Below are positions 25,401 through 33,515 of a stretch of 64,000 nucleotides of DNA, in pieces. The notes beneath the pieces were generated by a model. The model made no database searches. It saw only the letters and a program-made list of their open reading frames with translations, and was not told the origin of the DNA. Source of the stretch: Allobosea sp. OK403 (GTDB lineage: Bacteria; Pseudomonadota; Alphaproteobacteria; Rhizobiales; Beijerinckiaceae); assembly GCF_900113835.1 (NCBI RefSeq), contig NZ_FOQV01000008.1, positions 62,001-126,000 of the forward strand, given 5' to 3'. The position numbers and the translations under genes were made by a program. Each line of letters begins with the position of its first letter. The first letter of the stretch is position 1.

Positions 25401-26025
25401 AGGCGAAGCGCGAGAGCGCGAGGCCATGCAGGGAATAATCCATGATCTCCTGCACGCCGGCGGGGTTCAGGATCGGCATCATCCGGTCGACGAGGACGAA
25501 TTCGGTCTGGTGGGCGTTGGTCGAGGACTCGGCCGTGTGGTCGTCGCCCATCAGGCAGATCACGCCGCCATGGGGTGAGGTGCCGGCCATGTTGCCGTGG
25601 CGGAAGACGTCGCCGGTGCGATCGACGCCGGGACCCTTGCCGTACCAGAGCGCGAAGACGCCGTCATATCGACCCTCGCCCTGGAGCTCCGCCTGCTGCG
25701 TGCCCCAGACGGCCGTGGCGGCGAGGTCCTCGTTCAGCCCGGGCTGGAAGACGATGTTTGCCGCCTTGAGCTGCTTGCCGGCGCGCGAAAGCTGCTGGTC
25801 GAGGCCGCCGAGCGGCGAGCCGCGATAGCCGGAGACGAAGCCTGCGGTGTTGAGGTCGGCAAGCCTGTCGCGCTCGCGCTGGACCATCAGCATGCGCGCG
25901 ATCGCCTGCGTGCCGGTCAGGAAGATCTCTTGCTTGGACAGGTCGTATTTGTCGTCGAGCGCGACTTCGCGCAGGCTGGTCGCCGCCTTGGCGACAGAGC
26001 CGGAGTTCCGCTGTGTCTCGGCCAT
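22471..26025 (-). CDS. Indolepyruvate ferredoxin oxidoreductase (fused IorA-IorB type)
   Basis: This 1184-residue enzyme oxidatively decarboxylates aryl-pyruvates, passing electrons to ferredoxin and forming acyl-CoA. It combines an N-terminal 2-oxoacid:acceptor and thiamine-diphosphate region (QAIARMLMVQRERD; CSGCPHNSST; GMGGEGANW-like QMGGEGANWIGEAPF), a 4Fe-4S cluster region (CEGCGDCGVQSNC and CNKDFSCVKGFCPSF) and a C-terminal gamma-type domain (VIVTGVGGTGVVTIGAILG). The ATG at 26025 is chosen because GGGGAGG lies upstream; the frame is open to 26250 without other support. The product would be aryl-acetyl-CoA, which fits the aromatic-acid CoA ligases at 9-18.6 kb. A palindrome at 26110-26130 may be its operator. 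Confidence 0.93.
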   Translation of the reverse strand: MAETQRNSGSVAKAATSLREVALDDKYDLSKQEIFLTGTQAIARMLMVQRERDRLADLNTAGFVSGYRGSPLGGLDQQLSRAGKQLKAANIVFQPGLNEDLAATAVWGTQQAELQGEGRYDGVFALWYGKGPGVDRTGDVFRHGNMAGTSPHGGVICLMGDDHTAESSTNAHQTEFVLVDRMMPILNPAGVQEIMDYSLHGLALSRFASVWVGIKCVKDNIESTASVDGAIDRVTITLPDDFVMPPGGLSIRRELDFLDQEKRLHIHKRAAILAYLRANKLNQTITSGGKTPRIGIITVGKSYLDVRQAFEDLGIDEVRANDLGIRLFKVACPWPLDPSELKSFAAGLDLVMVVEEKRSLIEVQLREELYGSEAQPMVIGKKDEAGEWLFPVHGALDPNDVAIALGARLLQYQDDSVLRARLEEIAKAQGRLAEAQEVAKRTPYYCSGCPHNSSTVVPEGSRAYAGIGCHYMVQWMDRSTTGFTQMGGEGANWIGEAPFSTRNHVFQNLGDGTYTHSGSLAIRWAVAAGVNITYKLLYNDAVAMTGGQQAEGHLSPDQMARQIAGEGVQRIAIVSDDPDKYPPGTVWPPGTTFHHRDDLDAVQRELRQVPGVSLLLYDQTCATEKRRRRKRGTYPDPDKRVIVNELVCEGCGDCGVQSNCVSVQPLETEFGRKRQIDQSNCNKDFSCVKGFCPSFVTVHGARPKKAEPRKLDTGALGAGDIPEPQLPTLDKSFAVIVTGVGGTGVVTIGAILGMAAHLEGKGCGMIDMAGLAQKGGAVFSHVKLAPTPDDIHAIRVSAGQADLVLGCDLTVTGSKKVLGAIKPTAATVVVNTAESLPGDFTRNADFSLPIERIKRSILSASGRDQTHFVDATAAAVAFLGNAIAANMFMLGYAWQFGSVPLSRVALLRAIELNGEAVPMNKQAFELGRRAAHDPAALVASLSEAKAPTQARHISASLDEIIARRVSYLTAYQNAAYAARYRELVNRVQAKEAEILPGQHALTETVARYLFKLMAYKDEYEVARLYADGSFQRQVEATFEPTSASGQKLRYEFNLAPPLLARRDPVTGIPRKISFGPWMMSAFGLLAKLKGLRGTAFDIFGYSEERRTERALIGAYETQIGEILAKLSPQNHALCIALAATPEKIRGFGHVKERHLKAAKAEEAQLLAKLRDGSAAALAMPKAAE

Positions 26026-26109
26026 GGCCGACCTCCCCAGATCGTCCCGTTTCCAGACTATGGGGCCGGTTGATCCAGCCTCCAAGCCGGGCATCGCCCA
26101 ACTCTTGAA

Positions 26110-26130
26110 TATGTCAGTAAGGCTGACATA
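26110..26130. promoter_or_regulatory. Operator-like inverted repeat upstream of the ferredoxin oxidoreductase gene
   Basis: TATGTCAG, five bases (TAAGG), then CTGACATA form a perfect 8-bp inverted repeat 85 bases before the oxidoreductase start. The arm length and spacing suit a TetR- or GntR-type dimer. The regulator is not in the window. Confidence 0.5.
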
Positions 26131-26275
26131 ATGACGCGCCGTGGTCAATTCGGATTGGGATTGTTCCAGCCTTTGCGCGAGGACTGATGCTGCGCCGCGA
26201 TTTGGCCCAGTTTGCAGGGGAAAGCTGGTTGCGACGCAAACCACCGGCAAGCGGCGTGTTCATAATAGGTTAACC

Positions 26276-26968
26276 ATGATCCGCCAGGTTTCGCGCCTCA
26301 CGCGAAGGAGCCGCCCCTTGAAGCGCCGCGCCATCACCGCTGCCTTGCTCGCGGCCCTGGGTTGGTGGGCCATCCTGTCCACCCCGGCCAGCGCGCATCC
26401 GCATGTCTTCGTCTCGGCGCGCGCCGAGATCGTCTTCGGCCCCGACGGGGCGGTGACGGCGCTGAAGCACATCTGGAGCTTCGACGAAGCCTATTCCGCC
26501 TATATCACGCAAGGGCTCGACAAGAACGGCGACGGCAAGCTGACGCCCGACGAACTGGTCGACCTCGCCAAGGTCAATATGGAGTCGCTGCCCGAGGTCG
26601 GCTTCTTCACCACCGCCAAGGCCAATGGCAAGGCGCAGGAATTCGGGGAGCCGACCGAGGCCAGCCTTTCCTTCGAGAACAAGATCCTGACCTTGACCTA
26701 CACCCTGCCGCTGAAGACGCCGGTCAAATCGGTCCGCTCGCTTGGGCTGGAGATCGGCGATCCGACCTATTTCGTCGCCTTCGACATCGTCGATGCGCCC
26801 GACGCGGTGATCACGCGGGATGCGCCCAAGGGCTGCGTCGTGCGGGTCGCGCGCCCGCCCAAGCTCGATGCGGCTACCCAGCTCAAGCTGGCGCAGGAGG
26901 ACATCACCGCCACGCCGGATATGAGCGGCTTCGAGGTGACGACCCGCGCGCTGGTCGCATGTCCTTGA
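26276..26968 (+). CDS. DUF1007 family periplasmic protein
   Basis: This is a 230-residue exported protein. The signal peptide is basic and long and ends near PASA before HPHVFV, the family's His-containing mature start. An EF-hand-like loop, DKNGDGKLTPDEL, lies near residue 85. DUF1007 proteins are usually encoded next to NicO-type nickel/cobalt permeases, as here, and are thought to help metal delivery in the periplasm. The ATG at 26276 is taken because it gives the signal peptide directly. The stop lies in the first of three tandem 17-bp repeats that lead into the permease gene. Confidence 0.85.
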   Translation: MIRQVSRLTRRSRPLKRRAITAALLAALGWWAILSTPASAHPHVFVSARAEIVFGPDGAVTALKHIWSFDEAYSAYITQGLDKNGDGKLTPDELVDLAKVNMESLPEVGFFTTAKANGKAQEFGEPTEASLSFENKILTLTYTLPLKTPVKSVRSLGLEIGDPTYFVAFDIVDAPDAVITRDAPKGCVVRVARPPKLDAATQLKLAQEDITATPDMSGFEVTTRALVACP

Positions 26969-27009
26969 TCGCGTCATGTCCTTGATCCCGTCATGTCCCT
27001 GACCCCGTC
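26959..27009 (+). repeat. Three tandem 17-bp repeats at the permease start
   Basis: Three 17-base units (ATGTCCTTGATCGCGTC and two variants) run head to tail. Each starts with ATG, but 17 is not a multiple of three, so each ATG is in a different frame. Only the third (26993) opens the permease gene; the first two give octapeptides ending in the repeats. The first unit also holds the stop of the DUF1007 gene. Confidence 0.8.
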
Positions 27010-28015
27010 GCAATCGACCCCGCTTGCCTGGCCGGCACTGTCGCGCCGCCTGATCGTCGTTGCGGTCACCCTGGCGCTCGTCGCCGGCGTCCTGGCGCTG
27101 CTGGCGCATTTCGTCACGAGCCTGAGCCCGGTGCCGCCCCCGCCGCCGCGCAATCCGTTTGGCGGCGCGATGCCGCGTGAAGCGCTACCCTCGACGACCG
27201 GAATCGGCGGGTTGCTGCTGGCCTGGCAATCCTCCTTCTACCGCGAATTGACGGCGGCTCTGAAGGCGATCCATCAGAGCCCGGCCGCGCTCTGGAGCCT
27301 GATGGCGCTGGCCTTCGGCTATGGCGTCTTCCACGCCGCCGGCCCCGGCCATGGCAAGGCGGTGATCTCGGGCTATATCGTCGCCGACAACCGCAGCCTG
27401 CGGCGCGGGCTGGGCCTGAGTTTCGCGGCGGCGATCCTGCAGGCGCTCGTCGCCATCGCGCTCGTCGGTACGCTGACGCTGGCCTTAAGGGCGACGGCGC
27501 AAACCATGACCACTGCGGCCGACATGGTCGAGCAGGCGAGCTTCGCGCTGGTCGCGCTCGTCGGCCTCTTCGTGCTCTGGCGCAAGGCTGGGGCGCTGCT
27601 GGCGCTCGGCCACGGCGCACAGGCGCATGATCCGACCTGCGACCATGTTCATATGCCCGGTCCCGAGGAGATCTCGCGTCTCAAGAGCTGGCGCGAGATG
27701 GCGGGCGTGGTCTTCGCGGCGGGCCTGCGCCCTTGCGCGGGGGCGCTGATCATCCTGGTCTTCTCGGCCTCGCAAGGCCTGCTCTGGGCCGGCATCGCTG
27801 CGGCCTTCGCCATGGCGCTCGGCACGGCGCTGACGACGGGAGCGCTCGCCGCGCTTGCCGTGTTCTTCAAATTCGCGGCGCTCAGATTTGCCGGCGGCGG
27901 CACCTTGCGCAGCGCCAGATTGATCGCCGGGCTGGAGCTTCTGGCAGCGGGCTTTGTCGCCGTGCTGGGCGCGGCGCTGTTCTTCGGGCTTTGGGCGGCA
28001 GGGGCGGGGAGTTAG
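26993..28015 (+). CDS. NicO/RcnA-type nickel/cobalt transporter
   Basis: This is a 340-residue inner-membrane protein with six or more hydrophobic segments. The family signature HAAGPGHGKAVISGY and the second signature GLRPCAGALIILVFS are both present. A cytoplasmic or periplasmic loop, HGAQAHDPTCDHVHM, is rich in possible metal ligands. Relatives export or import Ni(II)/Co(II). Pairing with a DUF1007 protein is the usual arrangement, and the direction of transport cannot be told. A cobalt-type nitrile hydratase is encoded about 4 kb away, which may be relevant. Confidence 0.85.
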   Translation: MSLTPSQSTPLAWPALSRRLIVVAVTLALVAGVLALLAHFVTSLSPVPPPPPRNPFGGAMPREALPSTTGIGGLLLAWQSSFYRELTAALKAIHQSPAALWSLMALAFGYGVFHAAGPGHGKAVISGYIVADNRSLRRGLGLSFAAAILQALVAIALVGTLTLALRATAQTMTTAADMVEQASFALVALVGLFVLWRKAGALLALGHGAQAHDPTCDHVHMPGPEEISRLKSWREMAGVVFAAGLRPCAGALIILVFSASQGLLWAGIAAAFAMALGTALTTGALAALAVFFKFAALRFAGGGTLRSARLIAGLELLAAGFVAVLGAALFFGLWAAGAGS

Positions 28016-28091
28016 GCGTGGGTGTTGCGGTAGTTTTGGGGCGATGCCGACCTCGCTCCGCGCAATGACAGAGTGGCACAAAACGAGGATA

Positions 28092-28799
28092 TTAGGCGGT
28101 TATTTCATCGAGTTTTGCTAGTGTTCGCTTCGCTCGGGCTACTGTCTGCTCGTGCATCTCCCTTGATTTTTCAACATCCAGCAGAAGCGCCGGAATGTGC
28201 GAGAACGATGACTGTATATTTCGATCGATGCGGATCAGTGTTTCCTCTCCCGTGCTTCGAGCCGAATCGTATAAACGTTCAATTCGATGACAAAAATCGT
28301 TATATGATTGACCGCCGTCGCCAACGGAGAAGGCATTTACAAACGGGAATGGGAAATACCCTTTTAATCTGAGGGATTGAATTATTGCAATGTGCGTATT
28401 TTTTGTGTTCTTAATCTCGCCAATTTCAATCTGTAAGGCTCCGATATGAATTAATATTCGATCTATATTTGCCAACGCGGCGGCGGATTGATCGCCACGC
28501 TGCTGCCAGTATGATATTTCGGAAATCTTAGTGGCACGCTCTTGCTGCTTAATCTGCTTCTGTATTGCTGACCAGGCAACCCATGCTGCGGCTAAAGCTG
28601 CGCCCGCACCGACGAATCCGGCCCAAGCGGATTGATACCGATTCGCCCAGAACTCGAAACACCCTGCGGCTCGACCGATCTGAAGCGCTTCCCTGTAACG
28701 CGGGATGTGACATACTTTGTCGGCGAAATAGGCAAGGAGACCGATCTCAATAACGATCAGAGTCAGGACGATGATGAGTAGGACTTTGTACTTCGTCAT
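28092..28799 (-). CDS. Hypothetical membrane protein, A+T-rich gene
   Basis: I do not recognise this protein of about 235 residues. The N terminus has two membrane segments (KVLLIIVLTLIVIEIGLLAY and WAGFVGAGAALAAAWVAWSA). A helical region follows with IQKQIKQQERATKISEISY, typical of small membrane-anchored coiled-coil proteins. The DNA is visibly richer in A and T than its neighbours and uses rarer codons, suggesting recent transfer. The start is uncertain: ATG at 28799 begins just before the first helix, but the frame continues to an ATG at 28889 preceded by GAGG. It has no operon partner. Confidence 0.55.
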   Translation of the reverse strand: MTKYKVLLIIVLTLIVIEIGLLAYFADKVCHIPRYREALQIGRAAGCFEFWANRYQSAWAGFVGAGAALAAAWVAWSAIQKQIKQQERATKISEISYWQQRGDQSAAALANIDRILIHIGALQIEIGEIKNTKNTHIAIIQSLRLKGYFPFPFVNAFSVGDGGQSYNDFCHRIERLYDSARSTGEETLIRIDRNIQSSFSHIPALLLDVEKSREMHEQTVARAKRTLAKLDEITA

Positions 28800-28889
28800 T
28801 TGCAGAAATTGGCGGTAGGGAAGCCCGCGCGCAAGGCCTACCTCTTCGTAAGAGACCGTGTGGCGGGTTTTGTCTCTGAACGAACCCAT

Positions 28890-29269
28890 TACCTCGGCAA
28901 ATCTGCAGGTGCAGAAGCCGAGTACTCGCAGTGTCGGCGACAGGATCGCTGGCTGCCCTCCGCTTTGCCAGTAGATCGCGCTATCCTAATCGCTTCGGAT
29001 CATCGCTCCAATGCGATTGGTGGCCCGTGAGGCGTTGCCTCCGCAGCGCGCTGCGAGAAGGCGGCAAGCGTGTTGCCGCCGCCATGCCGCGGGGGCGGGG
29101 AGTTGGGAGCGCATTGCGGCTGAGCCCTTGGAGCGCCGGAGCTTGAGCGTCACTACGCCAACCATCTCCACCCATTTGAGGCAATATTAACCGAATTCGC
29201 AGCATTCTCGTCAAACCTATGGTGCTGGCCGCAATCGCTGCCGGGCTGAACCCTGTTCCAGGCGCTGTG
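28890..29269. other. 380-bp region upstream of the chemoreceptor gene
   Basis: No convincing gene, repeat or promoter was found. An in-frame ATG at 29219 could extend the chemoreceptor by 17 residues. Confidence 0.4.
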
Positions 29270-31795
29270 ATGATCTTCCCGAGTTCCATTCGGCAGTACC
29301 TCCTGGCGACCATGGCGGCTGTCTGCCTGCCTGGCCTCGGTACGCTCGGCTATCTCGCCTATGATGCGGTCACCGACATGCGCGCAAGCCACCGGCTGGC
29401 CGGCCTGGTCGAGGCGGATCGCGCCTTGCTGCTCACGGGCAATGCAGTTCGCTCCGATCGCGGCAAGGCCCAGACCAGCCTGCAGGCCAATGACGATGCC
29501 GGCGCGACGGTTCGTTCGATCGTGGAGACATCGCGAAGCCAGATCGCGACAGCCGTGGCGAAGCTTGAGGCCGTCGATCTGGCGGAACGCTCGACATATT
29601 CGGCGGCCATTTTGCAGGCTGAAAAGGCCATGCAGGGCAAGATTCCCGATCTGGATGCCGAGGCGGCAAAGCCGCGGGCGCAGCGCAGCCTGGCTGCGAC
29701 CATGCCCTGGTACAATGCCGTCGGCGCCATCGAGACCGCGCTGACCAAAGCCTCCGATGCGGCGTCGCTCGCCGTTCGCTTGGCCGATCCTGCGCTTGCG
29801 GAACTTCAGACATTCAAGTCCACCGCCTGGGCCTTGCGCTCGAACTACGGCACGCAATGCTCATTGCTGCGTGCGCCGCTGGGCTCGGGCCAGGCACTCA
29901 CCCCGCAACAATGGAAACAGTTCGGCGAATTGCGCGGCGCGAGCAATGCGGCGCAGACCCAGTTGGGGCAACTCGCTACGCGCGCCGGCATCTCGCCCGA
30001 GCTTGCGCGCAAGGTCGGCGTTGCGACCGGCGAAGTCGCCACTGCAAACCAGGCGATGGACCAGCTCGTCGGCAAACTGGGCCAGGGCGCAGGTGCCGTC
30101 ATCGGCGCCGAGGACTGGACCGCACTATGCAACGGGCCGTTCAATGCCATCGTTGGCGCGGTCGGCCAATCGCTGGACGAGATGCGATCGACGACCACGG
30201 CGCAGAGCAATCACGCCCTGACCCGGCTGGCCCTGATTGCCGGTCTGCTTGTCGCGCTGCTGACTCTCTGCGCAGCAAGCTGGCGCGGTATCCAGAAGCG
30301 CATCGCGAACCCGCTGACCGGCATGAATGTCGCGCTTGCGCGCATGCAGGCCGGCGACATCGACGAGGCCGTTCCCGCCGCGCCCTGTCCCGACGAAGTC
30401 GGGGCGCTTGGCAACGCGCTTGAGGCCTATCGCGAAAATCTGGTCAAGGTCCGGGCTCTGGAAGAGCAGGAGCGTATCGCCTCCGCCGCTCGCCTGGCGC
30501 GGGCGCAGTCGATGGAAGCTGTGGTGACGGATGTCGGCGAGGTTGTCGCGGCTGCGGCGTCGGGGGATTTCTCGGCGCGGCTCGAGATCGAGCATGCAGA
30601 CGAGCAGATGCAGAAGCTCGTCGCGGGCATCAACGAGATCAATGCGGTGGTTGACAGCGCCACATCCGAGTTCGCGGCCGCCCTGCAGGCGGTGGCGGGC
30701 GGGGATCTGACCGCCCGGATCGAGACCGCCTATCGCGGCAAATTCGCCGAGCTCAAGGGCGCGATCAACGAGACGGTCGACCGGCTGTCCTCGACGGTGC
30801 GCACGATCCAGACGACCTCTGCCGATGTCGGCCTGGCGGCGCGCGAGATCACCATGGGCGCCGATGATCTGTCGAAGCGCACGGAAGAGCAGGCGAGCTC
30901 GCTGGAGGAGACCGCGGCGACGACCGAAGAGCTCGCAGCCTCGGTGAAGGCCTCGGCCCAGGCCTCCAGGCAGGCCGCCGCGATCGCAACCGAAGCGATG
31001 CAGGCGGCGCAGTCGGGCGGCACCATCGCGACTGAGGCGGTCGCTGCAATGGCGCGCATCGAGAGCGCCTCGCAGAAGATCTCCGACATCATCCGGGTGA
31101 TCGACGACATCGCCTTCCAGACCAATCTGCTGGCGCTGAATGCGGCGGTGGAAGCGGCGCGCGCCGGCGATGCCGGCAAGGGCTTTGCCGTGGTCGCGTC
31201 AGAAGTGCGCACACTGGCGCAGCGTTCGGGCGCTGCCGCCAAGGACATTTCGGGCCTGATCTCCTCGTCCAATGCCGAGGTCGGTGCCGGCGTCACGCTG
31301 GTGCGCCAGGCCGGCGACGCCCTGACCCAGATTCTCGCCGCCTCGCAAAAGGTTGCGGCCACCATCGCCGAGATCTCGGCGGCCTCCGGCGAACAGGCCA
31401 ACGGCATCGACGAGATGAGCCAGGCCGTCGCCCATCTCGACGAGATGACGCAGGCCAATGCGGCGCTTGCCGAACAGAGCGCAGCCTCGGCCGGTTCGCT
31501 CTCGGGCCGCATCGTCCAGCTCAACGACCTCGTCGCCGCCTTCAGGACGGGGCCTGAGGGCGCGACCGCCTCATCGGCAAGCTATGCCCCGGCGTCGCGC
31601 CCGGCTGCCAGGGCGAGCACTGCCCAGGCTCGTGAACCGGCTTCCGAGCCCGCGCGCCTGCGCAAGCTCGCTGAGGCCGCCTTCGGCCAGAGCGCCAGGC
31701 CTGCCGCGGCAGCGATCGCCCCGCGATCGGCTCCGATGCCCGCCAAGAAGGTCGCAAGCGCGCGCGCCAGCGATGCGGGGTGGGAAGAGTTCTGA
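29270..31795 (+). CDS. Methyl-accepting chemotaxis protein
   Basis: This is an 841-residue chemoreceptor. It has an N-terminal membrane helix, a large periplasmic sensor of about 285 residues, a second helix (LALIAGLLVALLTLCAASW), HAMP regions and a cytoplasmic signalling domain. The hairpin tip DDIAFQTNLLALNAAVEAAR and the following KGFAVVASEVRTLAQRS are diagnostic. The C terminus ends in WEEF after an Ala/Pro-rich linker, resembling the CheR/CheB docking pentapeptide. The ATG at 29270 is preferred; one at 29219 is possible. It lies between the metal permease gene and the nitrile hydratase operon; its ligand is unknown. Confidence 0.93.
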   Translation: MIFPSSIRQYLLATMAAVCLPGLGTLGYLAYDAVTDMRASHRLAGLVEADRALLLTGNAVRSDRGKAQTSLQANDDAGATVRSIVETSRSQIATAVAKLEAVDLAERSTYSAAILQAEKAMQGKIPDLDAEAAKPRAQRSLAATMPWYNAVGAIETALTKASDAASLAVRLADPALAELQTFKSTAWALRSNYGTQCSLLRAPLGSGQALTPQQWKQFGELRGASNAAQTQLGQLATRAGISPELARKVGVATGEVATANQAMDQLVGKLGQGAGAVIGAEDWTALCNGPFNAIVGAVGQSLDEMRSTTTAQSNHALTRLALIAGLLVALLTLCAASWRGIQKRIANPLTGMNVALARMQAGDIDEAVPAAPCPDEVGALGNALEAYRENLVKVRALEEQERIASAARLARAQSMEAVVTDVGEVVAAAASGDFSARLEIEHADEQMQKLVAGINEINAVVDSATSEFAAALQAVAGGDLTARIETAYRGKFAELKGAINETVDRLSSTVRTIQTTSADVGLAAREITMGADDLSKRTEEQASSLEETAATTEELAASVKASAQASRQAAAIATEAMQAAQSGGTIATEAVAAMARIESASQKISDIIRVIDDIAFQTNLLALNAAVEAARAGDAGKGFAVVASEVRTLAQRSGAAAKDISGLISSSNAEVGAGVTLVRQAGDALTQILAASQKVAATIAEISAASGEQANGIDEMSQAVAHLDEMTQANAALAEQSAASAGSLSGRIVQLNDLVAAFRTGPEGATASSASYAPASRPAARASTAQAREPASEPARLRKLAEAAFGQSARPAAAAIAPRSAPMPAKKVASARASDAGWEEF

Positions 31796-31846
31796 CGAAG
31801 CAGAGTCCGGCTCGTCAGCGGCCCTCCGCTTTAAGAGCCGTAGCCG

Positions 31847-32230
31847 CTACCGCTCCCGCTCCGGATCGTTCTCCAGCACGATCGGCTTGCCATGCGGCGT
31901 CGCCTCCGCCGCGCGCGCCCAGGAGGCAGCAAGCGCATCGACACCCGCATGCGAGGTCAGGCCCTTGTCGATGAGCAGGTGTTCCAGCGCCTCGCACCAG
32001 CGCTCATAGTAATCCGAGCCGTCGCGGCAGCCGCCTTCCGCCACCGCCTCGGCGATTTCGGCGCCCAGCGCCTGGGCCCATTCATCGGCGGTGAAAACGC
32101 CCTTGTTCTGCAGCGCCACGACGAGCGCAAAGGCCTGCGCCTGCCAGGGCTCGGCGAAGACCGGGCCGTCGGCATCGCGCGGGATCGGCGTATCGGCTGC
32201 CAGCGCGGCGGCGAGATCAGGCTGGCTCAA
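31847..32230 (-). CDS. Nitrile hydratase accessory protein (P14K / activator type)
   Basis: This is a 127-residue protein of the nitrile hydratase accessory family, which helps load cobalt and oxidise the active-site cysteines of the alpha subunit. It resembles a shortened beta-subunit N-terminal domain: PVFAEPWQAQAFALVVALQNKG and the segment GSDYYERWCEALEHLLID are family-typical. The TTG at 32230 is chosen. It overlaps the end of the beta gene and has GGGAGAG upstream. It is the last gene of the five-gene operon. Confidence 0.82.
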   Translation of the reverse strand: MSQPDLAAALAADTPIPRDADGPVFAEPWQAQAFALVVALQNKGVFTADEWAQALGAEIAEAVAEGGCRDGSDYYERWCEALEHLLIDKGLTSHAGVDALAASWARAAEATPHGKPIVLENDPERER

Positions 32231-32876
32231 GATAGCTCTCCCAGGCCTCGATGCTGACGCGCGTGGTCGGGTCGGCGTCGCGGCCCCACAGTTCCGGGCC
32301 GGTGAAGACCACGGTGTAGAGCCATTGCGCCGTCTCGGGCTGGCCCTGCGCCCCGGTGTCGGGGAAGACATGGCAGCCGCTGACGCGCTCGATCACCCCG
32401 AGCTTGCCCCGGGCATAGCGCGGCAGGCGGGTATGGTGCTGCGGATGGATCACGATGGTGCGCACGCTGTCGCCGACGCTGAATCTTGCCGGCGCCTGCG
32501 CTTCGCGCGCATAGGGAAAACCGCGCCGCAGCACGGCAGCGACGTCCTCGCCCTTCAATACGCGCTTGGGCGGCCTTGGCGGCGCGGACGGCTTGCCCTC
32601 GATAAGCTCGTCCGATGTGACGAAGCCATGCTGCAGCAGCAGGTTCTGCAAGCCCGCGAGCCAGATCTGGTAATAGGAGAAGGAGAGATAGTCGGCTGGG
32701 GGAATGCTCTCGCGGGCATGCCGGCTTTCGTCGATGCTCCATTGGCCCATCGCGCCGGCGGCGACGTTGAGCGCCAGCACGCGCTTTTCCCAGTCGCCAT
32801 GGAAGATCGGCTCGTTCGGCTCGGGCCTGACCGGGCCAAAACCCATCTGGCCGCCGAGATCCTGCCCGCCATTCAT
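32217..32876 (-). CDS. nthB: Nitrile hydratase subunit beta
   Basis: This 219-residue beta subunit pairs with NthA to hydrate nitriles to amides in the cytoplasm. It starts MNGGQDLGGQMGFGPV, the standard opening of the family. It also has EPIFHGDWEKRVLAL, the segment ESIPPADYLSFSYYQIWLAG, and a C-terminal SH3-like region with ARGKLGVIER. The ATG at 32876 overlaps the alpha stop codon (ATGA). The longer frame to 33164 runs antisense to alpha coding and is rejected. Confidence 0.95.
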   Translation of the reverse strand: MNGGQDLGGQMGFGPVRPEPNEPIFHGDWEKRVLALNVAAGAMGQWSIDESRHARESIPPADYLSFSYYQIWLAGLQNLLLQHGFVTSDELIEGKPSAPPRPPKRVLKGEDVAAVLRRGFPYAREAQAPARFSVGDSVRTIVIHPQHHTRLPRYARGKLGVIERVSGCHVFPDTGAQGQPETAQWLYTVVFTGPELWGRDADPTTRVSIEAWESYLEPA

Positions 32877-33505
32877 GACTGGGCCTCCACGACGGCCAAC
32901 CCCGTGCCGATCATCGAATCGCGGCTGACGATCGAAGCCAGCTTCTCTTCCGACCAGCCCTCGGTGCCGACTGGGCGCATCGGGATGACGATGAAGCGCG
33001 TCTCGGCGGTCGAATCCCAGACGCGGATGCTCTGGCCTTGCGGAAGCGTGACGCCGAAATCGGCAAGCACGCCGCGCGGATCGATCACCGCCTTGGAGCG
33101 ATAGGGCGGGCATTTGTACCAGACTGGCGGCAGGCCGAGCACTGGCCATGGGTAGCAGGAGCACAGCGTGCAGACGATGAGGTTGTGTTCCTCAGGCGTG
33201 TTGAACACCGCGACGATGTGCTCGCCGCCACGCCCGCCATAGCCGAGCTCGGCGACTGCCGCCGAGCCGTCCGCCTTCAGCCTTGCGGCGAAGGCCGGGT
33301 CGCTCCAGGCCCTGGCGACGACGCGGGCGCCGTTGCGCGGGCCGATCTTGGTCTCATAGGTGTCGATGATCGCGTCGAGCGCGGCCGGGTCGACATAGCC
33401 CTTGGCGACCATCAGCGTTTCCAGCGCCTTCACCCGCGCTTCGATCGGGGTGAAGTGGTTGTCGTGATCATGATCGTGGTCGTGGTGGTGATGATGACCG
33501 CTCAT
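32873..33505 (-). CDS. nthA: Nitrile hydratase subunit alpha, cobalt type
   Basis: This 210-residue subunit carries the metal centre of nitrile hydratase. The motif VCTLCSCYPW places Cys112, Cys115 and Cys117 as metal ligands. Thr after the first Cys (CTLCSC rather than CSLCSC) marks the non-corrin cobalt type. The N terminus holds a His/Asp run (GHHHHHDHDHDHDNH) that could bind cobalt. AGGAGG lies just upstream of the ATG. It starts ten bases after the amidase gene ends, consistent with one operon that turns nitrile to amide to acid. Confidence 0.96.
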   Translation of the reverse strand: MSGHHHHHDHDHDHDNHFTPIEARVKALETLMVAKGYVDPAALDAIIDTYETKIGPRNGARVVARAWSDPAFAARLKADGSAAVAELGYGGRGGEHIVAVFNTPEEHNLIVCTLCSCYPWPVLGLPPVWYKCPPYRSKAVIDPRGVLADFGVTLPQGQSIRVWDSTAETRFIVIPMRPVGTEGWSEEKLASIVSRDSMIGTGLAVVEAQS

Positions 33506-33515
33506 GGCCGCCTCC

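Noticed and set aside
26026..26275. Cobalamin riboswitch upstream of the DUF1007 and Ni/Co permease genes
   Set aside because: No conserved B12-box or matching core sequence was seen; the region holds only the palindrome at 26110-26130.
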